Assembly: GCA_946481445.1 (NCBI GenBank)
Contig: CAMLOA010000099.1
Span: 1 to 6,910, forward strand
Direction of reading: 5' to 3'
DNA from: an uncultured Devosia sp.
GTDB lineage: Bacteria > Pseudomonadota > Alphaproteobacteria > Rhizobiales > Devosiaceae
DNA: 6,910 bases
This document shows, in pieces, positions 5,678 to 6,910 of this stretch. Position 1 is the first letter of the stretch; the number at the start of each line of letters is the position of its first letter. The translations under genes and the position numbers were made by a program. A model generated the notes under the pieces. It worked only from the letters and a program-made list of their open reading frames with translations, was not told where the DNA came from and did no database searches.

Positions 5678-6727
5678 TCATTCCGCCACCGGCGCCCACA
5701 GCACCGCCTCGATCCGCTGCGCCCCCGTTGCCAGCATGACCAGCCGGTCGAAGCCCAGGGCAACCCCGCTCGCCTCCGGCATCAGGGCCAGCGCCGCAAG
5801 GAAATCCTCATCTACCGGATAGCGCTCGCCATAGATGCGCGCCTTCTCGTCCATTTCCCCCTCGAACCGCCGCCGCTGCTCCTCCGCATCGGTCAATTCG
5901 CCAAACCCATTGGCCAATTCCACGCCGCAGGCATAGATCTCGAAGCGCTCGGAGACCCGCCGATCCCCGGGTTTGCGTCGCGCCAAAGCCGCCTCGCAGG
6001 CGGGATACTCATCCAGGATCGTCACTCGGCCATTACCCAGCTGCGGCTCGACCTTGTCCGTCAGCACCAGGCTGAACAGATAGCTCCAGCTCCGGTCCTC
6101 CGGCACGCCCATGCCCTGCGCCAGCATCTGCGCTGCCAGCGCATCGCCATCGGGCACGCCATGGTCATCCATCGTCGCCAGCAGGTCGATGCCGGCATGC
6201 TGCATGAACGCGTCCGCCACGCTCACCCGCTCCGGCTCAGCCGCCGGATCGCAGCTCCGCCCCCGGAAGCTGAAGCAGCCGATCGCCGCGACCTCGGCCG
6301 CCAGGCCAATGAGCCTGACGCAATCGTCGATCACCGCATCATAGACTTCACCTGCCCGATACCATTCGAGCATGGTGAATTCGGGATGGTGCAGCGCGCT
6401 GCGCTCCCGGTTGCGCCACACATGCTGCAGGCTGGCTATCCGCCGCTCGCCCGCCGCCAGCAGCTTCTTCATGGTGAATTCGGGCGAGGTATGCAGATAC
6501 ATCTGCCTGCCCAGCCCGTCATTGCCGATCATCGTGGTCCCGAAGGCATGCAGGTGCGTCTCGTTGCCCGGCGAGCGCACCAGGCCCGGCGGATCGACCA
6601 TCAGGAAATCGTGGCTGGCCAGGTCCGCCCGCACCGCCGCTTCGATCCGCCCGCGCGCGAGCAGGGCTGGCCGCCTGTCGGCGTGGACCGAAGGCGTCCA
6701 CCAGGGAGATGGCTCAGCTTTGCTCAT
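5678..6727 (-). CDS. epmA: EF-P--(R)-beta-lysine ligase EpmA (GenX/PoxA/YjeA)
   Basis: This paralogue of class II lysyl-tRNA synthetase activates (R)-beta-lysine with ATP and attaches it to the conserved lysine of EF-P. From the ATG at 6725-6727 it has 349 residues, and it lacks the N-terminal anticodon-binding domain of LysRS, as EpmA does. Class II motifs are visible: the YLHTSPEFTMKKLL substrate segment (78-91), motif 2 around WRNRERSALHHPEFTMLEWYRA (104-125), RFEIYACGVELANGF (261-275) and motif 3 GVALGFDRLVML (321-332). GVALG has alanine (A323) where LysRS has glycine, a feature that separates EpmA from LysRS. I prefer this ATG over an in-frame GTG at 6790 because AGAAAGG lies just upstream and the family N-terminus fits. 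It is divergent from efp, with epmB downstream on the same strand. Confidence 0.95.
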   Translation of the reverse strand: MSKAEPSPWWTPSVHADRRPALLARGRIEAAVRADLASHDFLMVDPPGLVRSPGNETHLHAFGTTMIGNDGLGRQMYLHTSPEFTMKKLLAAGERRIASLQHVWRNRERSALHHPEFTMLEWYRAGEVYDAVIDDCVRLIGLAAEVAAIGCFSFRGRSCDPAAEPERVSVADAFMQHAGIDLLATMDDHGVPDGDALAAQMLAQGMGVPEDRSWSYLFSLVLTDKVEPQLGNGRVTILDEYPACEAALARRKPGDRRVSERFEIYACGVELANGFGELTDAEEQRRRFEGEMDEKARIYGERYPVDEDFLAALALMPEASGVALGFDRLVMLATGAQRIEAVLWAPVAE

Positions 6728-6858
6728 GCGACCTTTCTCAGCGCCGGGCTGGCGATTTGGTGCGGAATATTGTATCGGGCGCTCCGACACTCAGTTTTGT
6801 GCGCGCGGGACGGCCCCTGCCTGTTACGACGCGCTTTCCGATTGAACAAGGAACTATA
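6728..6858. promoter_or_regulatory. Divergent epmA/efp intergenic region
   Basis: These 131 bp must hold the leftward epmA and rightward efp signals. On the minus strand, TACAAT (6769-6774) is a good -10 box that would give an epmA leader of roughly 35 nt, though I see no convincing -35 at 16-18 bp. An imperfect inverted repeat GTATCGG-GCGCT-CCGACAC (6772-6790, one mismatch) overlaps it and could be an operator. For efp only the ribosome site AAGGA (6848-6852), 6 nt before the ATG, is clear. No efp promoter stands out. Confidence 0.35.
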
Positions 6859-6910
6859 ATGGTCAAGGTCATCGCCTCCTCGCTGCGCAAGGGCAATGTC
6901 GTCGAGCAGG
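6859..6910 (+). CDS. efp: Elongation factor P, N-terminal fragment (3' truncated by window end)
   Basis: Only 17 codons are present, giving MVKVIASSLRKGNVVEQ. This is the typical N-terminus of alphaproteobacterial EF-P, a three-domain tRNA-shaped translation factor that binds between the P and E sites and relieves stalling at consecutive prolines. The conserved modified lysine lies past the window end. A clear ribosome site, AAGGA, ends 6 nt before the ATG. Divergent epmA next door, with epmB behind it, supports both the identity and the expectation that this EF-P is beta-lysylated. Confidence 0.88.
   Translation, partial: MVKVIASSLRKGNVVEQ

Noticed and set aside
5678..6790. Longer EpmA starting at the GTG at 6788-6790
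   Set aside because: The extra 21 residues do not look like the EpmA N-terminus, they would cover the likely -10 box, and the ATG at 6725-6727 has a good ribosome site.
5645..6859. 404-codon plus-strand open frame opposite epmA
   Set aside because: It is the antisense shadow of epmA: rich in Arg, Pro and His, without motifs, and it runs across the intergenic region and repeat C end.

Overview
The window reads as chromosomal DNA of a high-GC alphaproteobacterium, most likely Hyphomicrobiales and plausibly Devosia-like. The basis is base composition, the efp/epmA/epmB arrangement, and GC-rich double-hairpin intergenic repeats of the general kind seen in rhizobial relatives. The genus is inference. 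No phage, transposase, tRNA, rRNA or CRISPR array was found.

Left part (1-2904, plus strand) is an oxidative catabolism cluster. It holds the last 45 codons of a probable Rieske oxygenase alpha subunit. Next comes a 568-residue fusion of an N-terminal Rieske [2Fe-2S] domain to a complete phthalate-dioxygenase/VanB-type reductase (flavin, NAD and plant-type ferredoxin domains). A glutathione S-transferase follows. The simplest reading is that the fusion passes electrons from NAD(P)H to the upstream oxygenase. The substrate cannot be told.

Middle (2905-3696): a small gene for a two-helix membrane protein of unknown function. It has its own plausible sigma-70 promoter, with a perfect 14-bp palindrome just upstream. 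A hairpin-rich, apparently non-coding stretch separates it from the convergent genes on its right.

Right part (3697-6910) is an EF-P module. efp starts at 6859 on the plus strand and runs off the window. Divergent from it on the minus strand are epmA (beta-lysylation ligase), epmB (lysine 2,3-aminomutase) and an APH-fold phosphotransferase whose GTG start overlaps the epmB stop by 4 bp. EpmB makes (R)-beta-lysine and EpmA attaches it to a conserved lysine of EF-P, which relieves stalling at polyproline. The phosphotransferase has no known place in that pathway.

The most notable non-genic signal is a family of three related intergenic repeats (159-275, 2119-2220, 5488-5655). Each end of a copy is itself a GC-rich hairpin, and in the two longer copies the ends are also inverted copies of each other. 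All three lie 20-32 bp after a stop codon, between co-directional genes, in the same orientation relative to transcription. The third copy carries a 58-bp replacement that contains another palindrome and destroys one hairpin.
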